From Synechococcus sp. CPC35 (GTDB lineage: Bacteria > Cyanobacteriota > Cyanobacteriia > PCC-6307 > Cyanobiaceae): DNA of 9,339 nucleotides. The notes below the pieces were generated by a model. That model was not told the DNA's origin. It was given only the letters and a program-made list of their open reading frames with translations, and ran no database searches. The position numbers and the translations under genes were made by a program. The stretch spans positions 10,914 to 20,252 of the forward strand of contig NYUU01000106.1 in assembly GCA_002684175.1 (NCBI GenBank). The letters are read 5' to 3'. Within the stretch, counting starts at the first letter, position 1. Every line of letters starts with the position of its first letter. Of the stretch, positions 7,478-9,339 are shown one piece after another.

Positions 7478-7509
7478 AAAAAAAAGGAGTCACTGATTAT
7501 TGTGACTCC
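7478..7509 (-). terminator. Intrinsic terminator between mpeD and cpeE
   Basis: A perfect 8-bp stem (7486-7493 with 7502-7509), an 8-nt loop and then eight T on the minus strand (7485-7478) form a strong Rho-independent terminator 21 bp after the mpeD stop. As cpeE follows immediately on the same strand, it probably acts as a partial terminator within the operon, lowering cpeE, cpeS, cpeT and cpeR relative to mpeD. Confidence 0.9.
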
Positions 7510-7530
7510 AGGGAAACTAATTTGAATGCT

Positions 7531-9177
7531 TCACATCACTTCAGTGATGGATACGATTTTACCTCCACGAGCGTGGATATATTTCATTTGGCTGGACATG
7601 TCCTTTCCAGAGACGAGATATGTACTTCCAGCAGTGCGTTGACGGGTGCGTGCTACTTGTGCTGCAACGACGATTCTAAAGCGTTTTTTCGTTGGATCTG
7701 CAGCACCAGACTGAGTTCCTGTTCTATTAATTCGACTGGTCGTTGCAGTCCAGCCACTCGGAACCATTCCCGTTGCAACAGATCGAACCAAGGAAGAGCC
7801 GGAGAGGACGGTATCACTTGCTGCGAAACCTTCAGCCAGGCTTAAGTGGCGATTAAATGCAACTTGGGACCGCCCATTTTCAGTCAATATACGTGCATAT
7901 GGGACGGTATCTTCACCAAAGGTGCTTTGGTATTCTTCACTATCAACATAGCTACAGATTTCAGCTTCGTAACCACCTTCAGCAAGAATTTTTGTATGCT
8001 CGCTGATCTCTGCTTGCGATTGAGGGGCTCGGCCAAGGAAATGCTTGAAGTTTAGTTCGATAAATCGATAAGGAGCATTTGTTTCAAAGAAGCGACGTTT
8101 GTATTCAGCAGATAGGCCCACAGCCCGCATGAATTCACGGGTGCTTAAGTATCCATCGATGAACTTACTTTCGGCTGTAATTGCCCGCTCAAATTCCATC
8201 AGATGAGGATTGCCCATGGCCTGCTTGTAGGCAGCCCTGATCAGAGCATTGAGTTGGTCAGCACTATCTCCTGGACAACGTTGATAAACTTCCTGCTCTC
8301 TTTGCCCAAGGCCGAACGTCACATAGGCATCCCCTCGCATAGGGGCTGAGTCGGAGCCACTCGTGATGCCAGGAGCTTTGCTGCTGAATTTGCCCGAGGT
8401 GAAACTTGCTGAAGGCTTGACACCAATAGCCTGGCTGGGAACGCTGATTCTTGGTGCGATTCCACTTGCTAAAGCCCGTGTGAGTGCGGAACTTCCACCT
8501 CTGGCGCTATCACTTCCCGCGAAACTTTTCTGCAGAGCCGAAAGCATCGGGAATGCAGCTGTTGAGAGATCTGCAGGGGAGCTCCATGAACGTGCGTAAG
8601 GAACAACATCGCTACCGAAAACTTCGAGGTATTCAGCGGAATCAATGATGCTGTCAATCAGAGCATCGTGTCCGTGCTCGGATAAGAGACAGATTTTTGC
8701 AGATATTTCGGCTTGGCTTTCAGGGGCACGACCAAGCAGATGTTTGACATTCAGCTCAATGCCACGCTGAGGCGCAACTCCTGAGAAAAAACGACTTTTG
8801 TAGAAGCTTGATTTCGCCAGACCCCGAATGAAGTCTCTAACTGTGAGCCTGCCGTCTCTCAGTTGCGCTTCCAGTTCAGTGCATCGCTCGAAGTCCATGA
8901 CATGAGCGTTGCCAAAGACCTGTCGATTGGCTGCTGCAATCACTTCCGTGAGTGACGCATCATCCTCAGGGCTGTAGCACTCGCTGGTGACGCGATGAGG
9001 GCAATCTTCGTGATTGCGGGGACCTACCCCAAGCGACATCTGGTCGCAGGATTGCTTGAGGAATTCTCCGATCGTCAGTGCAGCAGATGTTTCTGATTGA
9101 CCTTTTCTTTGAAAACTGACTGGAGACTGCCATTTGGAGTTTGCACCGAAGCCAAGGGAAGATTGATTGTTATCCAT
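7531..9177 (-). CDS. mpeD: Double rod linker MpeD (PEII gamma-type linker fused to CpeD-like PEI linker)
   Basis: The 548-residue length equals that of SYNW2000 (MpeD) of strain WH8102, described as a fusion of an MpeC paralog and CpeD. The N-terminal part has an extension with Cys44 in QSCDQMSLGVGPR, aligned with the phycourobilin-carrying Cys49 of MpeC, and a first linker domain at about 70-200 (RQVFGN, VAPQRGIELNVKHLLGRAP, EYLEVFGSD). A Ser/Ala-rich spacer (about 200-285) ends in DAYVTFGLG, recalling the C-terminus of MpeC (DYVAFRPFG). A second linker domain spans about 300-430 (AYKQAMGN, FIELNFKHFLGRAP, FGEDTVPYAR), and a CpcD-like domain about 498-548 ends ARGGKIVSITEV. It should bridge phycoerythrin II and phycoerythrin I discs. 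The frame is continuous, so this is a true fusion. It lies 63 bp after the upstream linker gene. Confidence 0.94.
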   Translation of the reverse strand: MDNNQSSLGFGANSKWQSPVSFQRKGQSETSAALTIGEFLKQSCDQMSLGVGPRNHEDCPHRVTSECYSPEDDASLTEVIAAANRQVFGNAHVMDFERCTELEAQLRDGRLTVRDFIRGLAKSSFYKSRFFSGVAPQRGIELNVKHLLGRAPESQAEISAKICLLSEHGHDALIDSIIDSAEYLEVFGSDVVPYARSWSSPADLSTAAFPMLSALQKSFAGSDSARGGSSALTRALASGIAPRISVPSQAIGVKPSASFTSGKFSSKAPGITSGSDSAPMRGDAYVTFGLGQREQEVYQRCPGDSADQLNALIRAAYKQAMGNPHLMEFERAITAESKFIDGYLSTREFMRAVGLSAEYKRRFFETNAPYRFIELNFKHFLGRAPQSQAEISEHTKILAEGGYEAEICSYVDSEEYQSTFGEDTVPYARILTENGRSQVAFNRHLSLAEGFAASDTVLSGSSLVRSVATGMVPSGWTATTSRINRTGTQSGAADPTKKRFRIVVAAQVARTRQRTAGSTYLVSGKDMSSQMKYIHARGGKIVSITEVM

Positions 9178-9240
9178 GATTCAAAAATGTTGTGAAGAAA
9201 GGGCTGAAGTTTGGTGAGATCGAGATTTAGCCAGATGCTT

Positions 9241-9339
9241 TCAGCTCATAGGCGTAATGCTGGCAATCTTTCCGCCTTCGCTGTGAATTCGTTTGAATTG
9301 CTCGGAAAGCTTGTCGAAAGGTACGTAAAAGACTCGGTT
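9241..9339 (-). CDS. cpeC: C-terminus of a rod linker, probably CpeC (partial)
   Basis: The window edge cuts this gene; only the last 32 codons and the TGA at 9243-9241 are present. They encode a CpcD-like end, VFYVPFDKLSEQFKRIHSEG followed by GKIASITPMS, very like the end of MpeD. It is therefore a rod linker gene directly upstream of mpeD. By the conserved cpeC-cpeD-cpeE order it is most likely cpeC, a phycoerythrin I linker, but the symbol is inferred from order only. Confidence 0.7.
   Translation of the reverse strand, partial: NRVFYVPFDKLSEQFKRIHSEGGKIASITPMS

Noticed and set aside
7531..9177. Possible assembly artefact joining two linker genes
   Set aside because: The frame is continuous and the length of 548 equals the MpeD protein known from WH8102.

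Overview
The window is part of the phycobilisome rod gene cluster of a marine, phycoerythrin II-containing picocyanobacterium, almost certainly Synechococcus of subcluster 5.1 with a pigment type 3 antenna. The clearest evidence is an alpha phycoerythrin with three bilin cysteines at 75, 83 and 140 (the PEII signature), its beta partner, a 293-residue gamma linker with Cys49 (MpeC), and a 548-residue double linker matching the MpeD architecture described only in marine Synechococcus. There are no mobile elements, tRNAs, rRNAs or CRISPR arrays.

Nearly all genes lie on the minus strand, so they read from right to left. From 9339 down to 4965 runs a set equivalent to the freshwater cpeCDESTR operon. 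It holds the last 32 codons of an upstream linker (probably cpeC), mpeD (a gamma-type PEII linker fused to a CpeD-like PEI linker), cpeE, an uncharacterised 61-codon ORF, the bilin lyase genes cpeS and cpeT, and the activator cpeR. A strong intrinsic terminator lies between mpeD and cpeE, and a further stem-loop follows cpeE. These could set linkers high and lyases and regulator low.

From 4061 to 4958 three small plus-strand genes interrupt the block. All look like Nif11-domain proteins. The first two overlap by one base (TGATG), and the third ends 6 bp from the convergent cpeR stop.

Left of these, minus-strand genes resume with a 58-codon ORF (3808-3984), a HEAT-repeat bilin lyase of the MpeY/MpeQ type, mpeB, mpeA with a terminator, and mpeC with its own candidate promoter and terminator.

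Together the genes make and assemble the outer rods. MpeB and MpeA carry the bilins and MpeC and MpeD join PEII discs, MpeD probably at the PEI-PEII interface. CpeE and CpeC join PEI discs. CpeS, CpeT and MpeY/Q attach bilins, and CpeR activates phycoerythrin expression. The least explained parts are the Nif11-like trio, the 58- and 61-codon ORFs, and the repeat-rich region upstream of mpeB.
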